64,000 bases of DNA from the NCBI RefSeq assembly GCF_041381155.1, contig NC_091135.1:6377620-6441619 (forward strand), given 5' to 3'. The notes under the pieces are model-generated. The model was not told where the DNA came from. It saw only the letters and a list, made by a program, of their open reading frames with translations, and did no database searches. The translations under genes were made by a program, and so were the position numbers. The stretch's first letter is position 1; each line of letters starts with the position of its first letter. Origin of the DNA: Argopecten irradians. Lineage: Eukaryota; Mollusca; Bivalvia; Pectinida; Pectinidae. Positions 50,701 to 61,527 of the stretch are shown one piece after another.

Positions 50701-53700
50701 ATGTAATGTGTTAGCAAATGTAATTAGCTGTTATATGGCAAAATATGTTGTTCTTTACTGGAGAATTAATTTTGAGGCCATATTCGAGTCTTAACGTACC
50801 TTCTCCTTTGTGTTTAATTTTTTTTTAGTCAAAAGAAGTTGATTTTAAACTGATATATTTACATTTTGCACTGACATGGACTCAATAACCATGCTTTCTA
50901 GTATTATCATTATCAGTGTATAATGTTAGCACAACACGCGCAGCGAATCTATTGTTACGTGAATAGTCGATGGCGTAGCAAGGTGAGGTCATCACCCCAC
51001 TTTTGGCGGGGACATATGAATGACTCGATTCCAATCAGCTGTACAATTGAATTCGTTGACGATGACAGGAGAGAAAAAAATATGGGTATTTTAATAAAAA
51101 ATATGCAACTGCCGCGGGAAAAAAAATAATACTCATTTACTTGCTTCGCCGGGGTTACATAATTTACACCTGCTCCATTATCATTATACCCTCATAACCT
51201 CAACAAAATAAACATCTATTCCTTAACCAATGACATAAATTAACTCTTATTTTGCTGAATGATGATAGTAATAGCATGAAGATATCAATTGATTAATCCA
51301 GATCTCACAAAATTTTAAGGTCTTATTGATGAATTACTTAATTAATTCATGAATCCCGAAATCTAAATTATATCTTAAAAGATCTATAAATTCATGTTTA
51401 ATACACTATATTTTGTGTTATAATTAATTTACAGCTCAGAAAGCCAGAGAACGGTATGCCCAACCAGTAGCAGTACCTCAGCCGCCAGCAAACCCTGGGG
51501 AGTTTGCATCTCCTGCTTTATTCTCAGCCCAGTCACTTTTCTCTCATTGCTTGTGTCAAGTTTCCCGACGTCTGAAGGATCCTCGCAGTCAACTCCACTC
51601 CCTAGGGGGTCTATCAGAGAGTCTGGCTCAGCGACTATTAGAGTACCTCATCAAAAACAAACTCCTAACATCAAAGATACTCAACGCTTTCATTCCATGG
51701 TAAAAGCTAGTTTCCTATAGTATGGCTGTTTTCAATTTCATTCATCATTGTTGCTGTCCCTGTAATGAACATGTTACCATTTTCAAGTCCCTTAACCTTA
51801 CGTTTTCCTAAAGCATATAGAAAGTGGTCTGAGAAGAAGATATTATCAGCAACCTTTAACTCCAATAAAGATTCATAAGAAAACGTTTTTTGGGGAAAAA
51901 AACCTTTGAAGATTTTCATTAAATGGTAACAATAAAACGTCTTTGAAATTAAAAAAATATTAAAAGCTACTAAAAGTTACCCATTTTGTGTATTATTTAC
52001 ATTTCAGTTATCTCCGAAAGTTAATCCTAGATTGTTACCCATACACCTCAAACGAACTGCTTACATCTGTCAGGTAATTATAGTAATTAATTTGAAATTA
52101 TTCCAACATTTTGGCCATTTTTCTCAACAACTATATTATAATAGACTTTTATCAAACATTTTTAACCGAGTTGTTGTTTCTTGTTTGCAGTAATCAGTAT
52201 AGTGTTATTATGCATGTTATCAATTTTTATGACCTAACCCTGTCTTGAAATGTGTGGAACTGGTATAGTATTACTCTTGTTTGTCCCTTCACTTCACTTC
52301 TCTTCCATTCCCATCCAGATTTCAAATGGAGTATGAATGTTATTAATCAAAGTACCAAGGCTTACCTTCAAGTGTGGCTTATTTTCAATACAAATGGACT
52401 GAAAGAAATCAGGGCGTACTTTCAAGACCAACCTATTTTCGATTCAGGCTTATCGTGATTTTAGGGTATCGCAATTATCTCAACTTTTTTTTTTTTTTTT
52501 TTTTTAAATATTTGAATTTTTTTTTTACATTTTGTCAAGTGTTATTTGTTAAATTTATGTTTTAAAAATTTACCTTTAGATTTCATACCCACCTAGCACA
52601 CCTCAGCCTGAGATCATGTACACTGATCACTGACGCGGGTCTGAAATGCCTCGTAGGTAAGTACTCAGTAGTTCAGGAGTCTGCTGGTATATATATCACT
52701 ACGTCACTGGCATATTTGGTATTTTTCCTCAAGAACTTGTGATCCAATTTCTTCCATCATTCAAAGTTGAAGGACCATGATAGCTTTTACTACAAGATGT
52801 TAAACTGAAATTTGTGTCTGCTTCAAAGCTCTTTTAAATATTGGAAATGTTGCACTAGCTTTTAATTTCAAGTAAAAATATATAACTTAACAGCATGCTT
52901 GACTTCATTTATATAATTCAACTTTGTTTTCAAATAAAATTGCCACAAAAAGTTTTCATGTTAAATGTGATATTGACAATGAATGATATTATTATAATTT
53001 AACGTCTTTTTTCCCACCAACAGTCTTGAAAAAATTGAAACAGCTCGACTTGAGCAGTTGTAGGCAGATATCCAATAAATGCTTTGCATCTGTTTCTGGT
53101 GAGTAAATTAAGGGCTATATAGTATAAATACATAAGATACATCCTGTACCTAACGTTTGTTATTTGAAACTATCAACTCCAAATTATTGCTCAGGCCCAA
53201 ATTTCTCAAAACAAAAATCAGTGACTGAAATAAAAGGACAGAAGTCCACTTTTTACCTAATATAATTTTGGTTCTAGAAATCAGGGCCTTTTGAACCACA
53301 AGTCAGCTTTTTGTTATGACAGTAAGAAATATATATACACATATGTACATGTATAGGAATACATGTACATATAAACATAATACAATGCACAGCTAATTAA
53401 ACTAATATGTTTTGCTGACCTTTACCAAAAGGTTTGGTTGTCTCAGTTTCTTTTTTGTTTTCTGCAAGTAAAATTTTCTAAATATTTGGTGCTTCTAATT
53501 TATGATTTAAAACTTTGTTATGATTTTGTAGCAAACTTTTGGTTATTTTGTCGTGTGATGATGTTACAGAATTTAAATGTATGACAGCGTTGTCACTGGA
53601 GGAGACAGGTGTCACAGACTCCGGCATTATTGGATATCTTACGTCCTGTCCGTCATGTCTTCAACACCTTAATCTCAACAAAACACACGTCACAGAAAAA

Positions 53701-56700
53701 ATCCTGCCCTACCTGAAAGGTGATTTGAAATTAAATCTATTTAATATGAAATATTATTATGATAACAAAATAGATGGATTTGATGCAAATCAATTTGTAT
53801 ATAAAATAATTAATCGTGATTTGTTTTTGAGGGATATTTTCCCGAAAGGTCGACTCTTGAATTATCTATATCATACTCTGAATTTGTTTTCTGAATGATT
53901 CTGTATGATTTATTTACGACCAATCTCAATAATTGTTAAGGTTTATAATTGTTTGGTGATTTTGTCAAAACTCCAATCAACATTTAATCTAAGACAAATA
54001 TATTGCACTATAATGATGATTACTTTCCCAGTTCAGCATGACATGCATCTCCTTAAAATCCCTAATGTTATAATCACGAATTTGTTCTAAACGTGTTATA
54101 CTGTATGTGGTAACTACCAATTCCTTAAAATTTGGTGTATGTAATATTTTCAGATTTACCTGCTCTGAAGAGTTTGTACTTAGAACATACCCAGGTAATT
54201 ACACATTTGACAATATATATAAATTTGAGCTATTTAAAGTTTTGATTGCTAAAAGTGTAGACATATTCTTTCATCGCTTCAAACAATGTTATGAATATAT
54301 CAATGCTGTATTTTTTTTTATTAATAGTACTTTGCCTTTACAAATCCAGTTGACTACCTCATTAAAACCAGATATTCTATATGCTTACACTTCATAGTTT
54401 TATCCAGATTTGGTATATCTAAAGAGTTATAGAAGGTTGTCTCCCAATTACCACATGTGCACCACTGTTTTCTTTCTACAGTTAAGTGGGTTATCAGGTG
54501 TTCAAGATCTCAAACAGCTAGAGACGTTGGATGTAGCCCATACCTCCATAGTAACAGACTCCATGTTGTGTGTCTGTAAGAGTGAGACACTCCAGTGTCT
54601 GGGGATCTCCCATACAGACAATATCCACGGAGACCAAGCCCTGTGTTATATCAAAGGTAACACAAACATTACTGTATACATATGATACAATAAATTTTCT
54701 TTTCAGGTCTACATGTATCAATGGTCATTTTAAGATTATAATCGTAGCTGATGGCTACCTATATATATTACTTTTCCTAAACTACTGTATCAATTTCGAT
54801 GAGATTTCACAATAATTTTAGGGACGATGTGTAGATGTACAAGATTGCTTTAATTTCTGAACATTTGTGTTAATTGCCATGGTAACCAGGTCGCTATACA
54901 CAAGTTTTGTAAGATGGCCATTTAATTACTAGTTTTAAGATTGGTTGTCTTCATGCATTAGGTTGCCATGGTATTCAGTTACATTACATACCGGTAGGTT
55001 TTGTGTAATGATCAATTACTGAAAGTGTTTGGATCAATTTTGTTAAAACATAGCCAATTTATGTAACATATGGACGCCTACAATTTGACTTATGACATAT
55101 TTCCATAAGGTTTGCAATGGAAACATATTAAATTGAGGTTGCTGATTGGTCAAAATATAGGTTTTCTCCATTTTAGCTGAATATTATTAATGTTTGGGTG
55201 GATTTTCAAAAATATCAATGCTATTTGGTTGCTATGGTCTGAAATGAGGGGTACAATTTTAAAAGTTACATGTATAGCCATTTGCTTACAGTTCAAATTA
55301 TGTACTAAGAATGTTGTCATGTTGTCCTCATATTTTACCAAATGCTACACAATCTTAATACAAAATATATACCTTAATTATGTATCTAATCAACAAAAAT
55401 GTGTTTGTTTTCTAATTAAAATCATTTTTTGTGCAGATTTAAGACTACATGCACTAAACTTACCTAGCCGGATAACCACTACAGATTTGGGAATGTCCTA
55501 CATAACCAGTAAGTGGTCCGTTGGGTAATCTTTTCATTTGTGCCAGACATATAAATAAATACCTTTATTTCTTAAATTTTCTTGGGGAGTGCATGCAGCT
55601 AAATTATTCATTTAAAAACAAATCACTTTATGATTTAATTTCAACTTCCAAATTTTAGCAAGGGTTCTGATTAAAAAAACAATACAGTAATTATCACATC
55701 AGAATTAACACTTTTTCCTTTGAAATTGATAATTTTTTGTCATACTGATATATGTTTTCTTTTCATTTAAGATTTTCAGTTAACGACATTAGATCTGACA
55801 AATTATACCAATGTTGGTGATGATGGTATGTCCCATGTAGGGAAGATTTCAAGGTACATTTCTACATTTGGTTCAGACGTTAATTCTAACATATTGCTAC
55901 AAGCCCTCCACCTCTGGGTCGCGAGTTTGAATCCCATGTGGGGCTGTTGACAGGTACTGATTTCTGGTCAGTGGTTCTTCTCTGGGTACTCTGTTTTTCC
56001 TCCACCATCAAACTCGGTACATCCTTACTGACCCTGGCTGTTAATAAGATTTAAAAAAAAAAACACAAACAAACAAACATTGTATATCTATTGTTTGATC
56101 CCTGCTGGCTTTCTAAGTGGCGATTTTGTATTTTCATCGTATATGGCAGTAAAGAGATTGTTGAAAATTGAAACATAGACAAGGTACATACCACATTCGA
56201 TTTTGAAAAAAATATGTTAAATTCAAATGCTTCCTCAAAATTAACAAATATCTTATAGTGTAATGCTGTTTTTATAAATTGAATTTGCACATTCTATTAT
56301 GAATTTATATTTTCAAATTTCAGTCTGCGGAAATTACTTCTGGCAAATACTAAAGTAACAGATCAAGGCATGTTGTTTTTAGAAGGTGAGTTTCCATACC
56401 TGTACATGTATATCCATCACGAAGCTTTAAATCCTTGTTTTACTACAAATAAAGCATTTCTTAAGAATCATTGATTAATTTGATTCAGAAGACTCTAATT
56501 ATTCAATTATTTCCTTGTCCTGTATATATATATTGTCGCTGAGTCAAATAAGATAATCAGATCAGTCATCAATAAACAGACTACATTTTATTTTTGGTCG
56601 AGACCGCACAGAAAAAAAATGTATACCTAATGATTGGATTTCATTGTAATTTGATTTTCCACTTGATAGGTCTCAGAAACCTTGAAGTTTTATACCTTGA

Positions 56701-58798
56701 TAAAACTATTGTGACTGACCAAGGAGCTGCTGTGATAAAAAGTATGTAGATTTGTGTACAATTCAGTATCAAACTTTTTTATTTATGTAGATTGTAGCAT
56801 TCAAAGTGATTAAGATTTAATTTGCATCATACGTTTATGGAAAAAAATGTGATAACTTAGAAGGCAAAAATCTGAGGTTATGATGATGTCACATTGATCT
56901 TGCATATTATGATTTGATTAGTCTATCATGGTTTCTGATTTCTTGTACAACATTTAATTCTAAACGGAAATGTGAACAAGCTATGAATTACCTATATCAG
57001 GTCAAGGATTTATAAGTGAGAAGGATTCGTGTCTGTCTCTTTACACTACTAAACACCACGCGAGACGCTTATGAACCGGGAATAAAAACCGTTTTTCTCA
57101 ACAAATACTTGTCTTATCGAGTCAAACGAAACACCAATGTAAAGTAAATTAAATTTCACAACGTTTATAACTTGCTTTAAAGACGGAAGATTTAGAAGAA
57201 ATGTCTTAAACTATCGTTAAAAAAATACGACCGCTCATGAAATGGCAGCACGCTTCAGAAAGTAAGACGGTAACCCTCGCACCCCCATGCTACATCAAAG
57301 GCTGCGGCGGCGGATATCAAAGGAAATCAGTCGTCGCCCAACGTCACGGTCAGTGCACAAACACAAAAGCGCCTGTGCTGTCTTTGCCCAAAACTCAGTG
57401 TGACTTATCCTTCTCATATACGTCCTTGATCAGGTGCAAGTTCCTTTTGCTAATTTAATTCATGTCAGAATCATAAGAATTCATCTCATATAAAAATAAT
57501 TTTATATTTCAGTATTTAATATTTCATTAGTTTATGCAAAAAACCCGTTTTTAATACAAACTTCTCAAAGAATCTAGCTGAGAATTGATTGACAGTTTGG
57601 AAGCAATTATTTACTTTAGGATTTATGATGAAATAAAATATAGAGTGCCATCAATGCTATATGATGATAATGGAATTATAGGGATTTTATATTTATAAAT
57701 TAACTTTTAAAGTTTATTGTACTTCTTGCTTCTTTGATGAAAATAATATTGACGATTCTTGCAGGTTTCAGAAGCCTAAGGGAGCTTAGTCTTTCATCCA
57801 CAGGGTAAGTATCATATATGATCAGTAATTTAGCTTCTTAATAAAATCAAAGCAAAGCATGGAATTAATTGAAGTAATAAACATTTTATGGTTTCCACTA
57901 TTAGATGTACAAGTATTATATTAAAGTATATAGCCTTGCAGTCATCTCCCATTTTTGATTTCTGAATTATCGCATTAATTACGACTGAAGTTAAAAATGG
58001 CATACAGTATATTTTGTTAGTTTTAGACCTTGCCATGAAAACATGTAATGATAATGGCAAACACATATCAGTGACAGTCATCAGCTTGAATTAGAGTCAT
58101 TATGTAAAATTGTTCTTTTGACAGTGTGACAAGTGAATTTCTTAAAGAAGGAACTCTGAATACCAGTAACAACCTAACCAAAGTCAACCTTAGCCGCACA
58201 GGTGTAACAGAGAGAGGTAAGTTCAATGCATGTTAGCTGTATGTGTGATGAAGGTCACTATTAGATATTTGTATATATTGGCATGACAAGATCATGGTCA
58301 CGCAAGTAAAGATAAAGTTTCAGTATGACAACTGCCAAGGTCAGCAAGTGGAAGAAAAAAACAGAATATCACAAATAAGTTGACCAAATCTGACAAGACA
58401 CCTGGGTCAAGGACAATTTAAAAGTACATGTACAAGATGCAATATCATACAAGGTGTCATTGATGAATATTAGGGGAGTGGGGCATTACTATTAACCCTT
58501 TTTTACTTTATCTGTTTTGTTTAGAAATTTATGACTACTGTGCACGGCTTTATTACCTAAAATGTTCCTGATGCACATGCAAACATTTTAGCTCAGTTTA
58601 CTTTCGTTTAAATTACTTACCGCTTTCTATTATTTAGGTGTACAGTGTATCCAGATGCCCTGTCTGGTACTCCTCAACCTTGACGGGACTCGTGTTCGGC
58701 TATCCATCGAAGAAACTCTTCATATCTCATGTCCTTTGCTGAAGAAAGTCACTCTTTCTAACCTGTTGCCATACAACCCAAACGAAGATGAAGACTAA
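47721..58798 (+). CDS. UBX-domain, BC-box-like, leucine-rich repeat protein
   Basis: Nineteen exons: 47721-47843, 48453-48579, 48834-49187, 49361-49486, 49831-49974, 51435-51699, 52008-52073, 52580-52656, 53024-53098, 53570-53719, 54154-54194, 54482-54656, 55437-55508, 55772-55853, 56324-56385, 56670-56741, 57765-57804, 58125-58216, 58638-58798 (TAA). They total 2304 bases (767 residues plus stop) with unbroken phase; the first few residues lie upstream. Residues 1-78 form a UBX fold: IRMTDGG..., then PFPHREF (the p97-contact loop, compare FPR/FPNKEF), then LGLTPSGSLVL. Residues 84-290 are Pro/Gly-rich with an acidic patch DDDAEGDEDADNDEG. SLFSHCLCQV (325-334; 51533-51562) fits the Elongin C-binding BC box [APST]LxxxCxxx[AILV]. 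Residues 381-760 carry about a dozen LRRs with (V/I)TDxG ends. Likely role: p97/VCP adaptor, perhaps a substrate receptor of a cullin-RING ligase. The exact family name is not known to me. Confidence 0.87.
50380..50668. repeat. MITE-like foldback in a UBX-LRR intron
   Basis: CACCTATGACGTCATCAA on the left and TTGAAGACGTCATAGTG on the right are inverted ends. Inside, GGCCGCCACCTTGGAGCA pairs with TGCTCCACGAAGGCGGCCA. About 290 bases, non-coding. Confidence 0.6.
52485..52526 (+). repeat. Homopolymer T tract
   Basis: Two long T runs separated by AAATATTTGAA lie in the intron before exon 52580. Simple sequence only. Confidence 0.8.
55896..56050 (+). mobile_element. tRNA-derived SINE, 5' truncated
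   Basis: CAAGCCCTCCACCTCTGGG, GAGTTTGAATCCCATGTGGGG (B-box region), CTCTGGGTACTCTG, TTCCTCCACCA and CCCTGGCTGTTAATAAGA match the 10258 SINE in order, in plus orientation, ending in an A-rich tail. The tRNA A box is missing. It lies in the intron after exon 55772-55853. Confidence 0.8.
56995..57440. repeat. GC-richer MITE with about 30-base terminal inverted repeats
   Basis: The left end ATCAGGTCAAGGATTTATAA then GTGAGAAGGAT, and the right end ATCCTTCTCATATACGTCC then TTGATCAGGT, are inverted repeats. The 445-base interior is CpG-richer than the host intron (for example AAGGCTGCGGCGGCGGATAT). A 73-codon open frame inside it resembles nothing known. It sits between LRR exons 56741 and 57765. 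Confidence 0.7.
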
Positions 58799-59245
58799 AC
58801 TAATCTATTGAAAGTTATTGTTAAAGTGGAGGTTATATTAATGTGGCATATGTCTTAGTTTAAAGTTGTTTATATTATCTATCCTCTGCTTTTGTCAAAA
58901 TAGGAGATATTAATTTGGTTCTTTGTTTGTCTATAGCGCTCTTCACTTTTAGTGCAATAACTGCAGCAAATGATTTTCTTTACACTCAAACAAGGTTAAT
59001 TGCTGTCAAATGGTCAAACGACTCAGTCAAGTCTGATTTCGCATTTCCAACATTTGTGCAGAGTTGAGCAAAGAAATGATGTCACCATGCAATATACTGG
59101 TTATAACCTGTTTATTGACAAAAAACACTATTGGTTTCGATATATCTCCTGAAACTGATCTCGCCGCATTTAAAGCATTGTTCCTAGAGTGGTATATATT
59201 AAATCTCTACAAATTTTATTCTGTAGTTAATTTGTTTGTAAGAAA

Positions 59246-59455
59246 GCCGTCGTGGCAGAGTGGTTCAGGATGTTTCAATATATCATTATACCACAAGCCT
59301 CCACATCTTGGTCTAGAGTTCAGATACCACGTAGGGCAGTTGTCAAGCACTGACTGTTGACTGGTGAGTTTTCTCCGGGTACTCAGGCGTTCCTCTACCT
59401 CCCAAATTAATCTGGCACATCCTTAAACGACAATGGCTGTTGAAAGTTTAACCAA
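59246..59455 (+). mobile_element. tRNA-derived SINE, nearly full-length
   Basis: GCCGTCGTGGCAGAGTGG (A box region) starts the element. A changed B box (GAGTTCAGATACC), TTTCTCCGGGTACTCAGGC, ATCTGGCACATCCTTAAACG and ATGGCTGTTGAAAG follow in the order of the 10258 SINE. It is older than that copy, judging by box changes. Confidence 0.8.
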
Positions 59456-59470
59456 TTATCCAAACCATTT

Positions 59471-59657
59471 GTATTCCGTGTTTGCATATTACAGAGTTAG
59501 CTCCCTTGCGTGTAGGTATCGATTGTTATGTCATTATTTTGTGAGCATCGCGTTGTTTTCTCCGAAACGTATGATGTTACGCTCACAAACACATGACATC
59601 ACAATCAATACCTACCCGCAAGTGCAGGTAACTCTGTAATATGCAAATTTGGAATTA
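59471..59657. repeat. MITE family 1, second full copy
   Basis: TTTGCATATTACAGAGTTA (59481-59499) and TAACTCTGTAATATGCAAA are perfect terminal inverted repeats, extended by ATTCC and GGAAT outside. The interior shares CCCTTGCGTGTAGGTATCGA and CAATACCTACCCGCAAG with the 13611 copy. The two lie in opposite internal orientation. Confidence 0.8.
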
Positions 59658-59710
59658 AGAGAGTATAAGACATATCTGTTTGTGTATAAATAATGCTAGA
59701 ACGAATGTAC

Positions 59711-59743
59711 GTACCCGGCCTACTATACCTTTCGGCCGGGTAC
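59711..59743. other. Perfect 10-base hairpin GTACCCGGCC
   Basis: GTACCCGGCC (59711-59720) and GGCCGGGTAC (59734-59743) are separated by a 13-base loop. GC-rich in an AT-rich setting. Function unknown; it could be part of a worn repeat. Confidence 0.6.
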
Positions 59744-60096
59744 GAAATAGTGCATACGTGTCCTAGTGGAGCACTGCCTCAGAAAATCACTCGGGCACCA
59801 TTTTCTGTTGACTTTTTCTGTAGGTTTCCAATATTCTAATGGGTATTCATGCATTTACTTGTCAGAAACAAACATATCGACCATTCTTAATATCAATATG
59901 TTGACTTGCCGTATAACTTTCCTTTGAAAAGACCTTCAAATTTATATGCTAAGTATTATTTCCATGTAGGTAAGTGATATTAAGCATGCATGATAAAATG
60001 CATACATGTTTTGATGATGGTTTGCATAATCATTACTTTGTTCCATTAGCTGTAATAGGCACCAATTGTAGCCTAAAGACGACACAATTATTTGTC

Positions 60097-60456
60097 TTAA
60101 AGATGCCCCACCGCTGACAAATGGTATTTTTTCACTATTAAAAACAGGAGCAGACTATATAGTATTTTTCTTCAGTTACAAAAGTTACTAAACACCATTA
60201 CCAACGATGAAAAGTTTGAGCTTCTAATTTTACTTCAAGTTAAAACTATGAAAAATAATTAATTGCATCCCGAAAAATATCCGTACCACTATATCCTATA
60301 TGAAATGAACTACTGAATGCGCATGTACCAAAGTCAAAATAAATTATTTTATATTATTTTTTGTGTTAATTAGACTATTATATACACGATTAAACACCAA
60401 TTATTGTTCAAATGATGAATATCATTTTTGGTCTGTCGGCGGTGGAGCATCTTTAA
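60097..60456. repeat. MITE family 3, full copy
   Basis: The left end TTAAAGATGCCCCACCGCTG and the right end CGGCGGTGGAGCATCTTTAA are terminal inverted repeats of about 25 bases. The element is about 360 bases, AT-rich and non-coding. A half copy is at 19527-19662. Confidence 0.75.
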
Positions 60457-60668
60457 TTTCTTTTGAGCTACAATATTGCAGCTATATTTATGCATGGAAT
60501 AACTAGAGGATATGAAAGATACCTACATTTAATTGAAAAATACGTTTAACTTACTTTAGTCACATATTAAAATACCAATTTGTACCGCATTGGTACAAAC
60601 ACAGGGTCTAGTAATTATAGTCATGTAACCATAGATATAGGATATAATTTTTTTCCTATTCAATCTAG

Positions 60669-60890
60669 AACTCTTTCTTGCAATATAATTTCTGGTTCAT
60701 TAAATTTTGTGTGCCAGAAGTGCTACAATACCTAGGTGGAATAATTCGAAATTCAGTATGGGAAGTTTCGTTAAGCTTACAAAAGCCCGACTTGAGCCTT
60801 GATCCATCGCACAGTACTTCAGTGACAAACAAGCAACTTGAACAGGGAGATTTTAACCTCTGGGTGTTACATATTGATGAAACAGATTAA
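60669..60890 (+). CDS. Possible orphan terminal exon
   Basis: After a pyrimidine-rich tract and AG at 60667-60668, a 73-codon open frame runs to TAA at 60888-60890, ending FNLWVLHIDETD. A polyadenylation-like AATAAA lies at about 61040. No partner exon was found, and phase does not suit alternative splicing of the last UBX-LRR exons without early termination. The sequence resembles no protein I know. Confidence 0.2.
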   Translation, partial: NSFLQYNFWFIKFCVPEVLQYLGGIIRNSVWEVSLSLQKPDLSLDPSHSTSVTNKQLEQGDFNLWVLHIDETD

Positions 60891-61097
60891 TTATTATAAT
60901 TAACCTAATTTGGTTTGTAGCCAACTAAACCAGTTGATTCATGCTAGTTAAAATTTCAAATGTTGATTTCTTGTTATGATATAAAAGACACCAATATTGA
61001 AGAATTTCTGAGTAGTTGAAATAAATATTTATTATGCTCTAATAAAATTGTTTTGTCTCTAGTTCTTTGTATGTGTTTTTTTTTTCTTTTTTCATCA

Positions 61098-61443
61098 TTT
61101 AAAGTGAACAGTCGGGCAAGGATGGCTAAAGTCTGTAAAAATGGTGTGAAGTATCCAGTATAATTTCTTATGAAATGGAAAAATAAAATCTCTCGTCAAA
61201 ACCTGTCTGCGTACGAAGAAACTGATTTTAAGTTTGGGAATTCTAAAACGTCCTCCCGGCTCACTATGTCCGTGGTTACATTTCCAAGCAGCCTCGCTTT
61301 CAATGCTTTCAATTTTTCTTTACTTTAATGGTCAGAACTGGGAAACTAAGCAGAACTTGACCGTCGTATTAATATGTGAGAACCTTTGGAAAGCCAATGA
61401 ACGCATTTAGACTGGTTTTCTTTGCCCGACTATTCACTTTAAA
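61098..61443. repeat. MITE family 2, full copy
   Basis: TTTAAAGTGAACAGTCGGGC and GCCCGACTATTCACTTTAAA are near-perfect terminal inverted repeats. The element is about 346 bases and non-coding. Its internally deleted relative is at 7583-7747. Confidence 0.8.
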
Positions 61444-61499
61444 TATCAGTATTTTCCCATACATACGCACTTAAATTGTAACAGAAATCACTCCTAGGG

Positions 61500-61527
61500 A
61501 GGGGGGGGGGTGTGTGTGTGTGTGTGT
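61500..61527 (+). repeat. Poly-G/TG microsatellite
   Basis: A run of G is followed directly by about eight TG repeats. Simple sequence. Confidence 0.9.
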
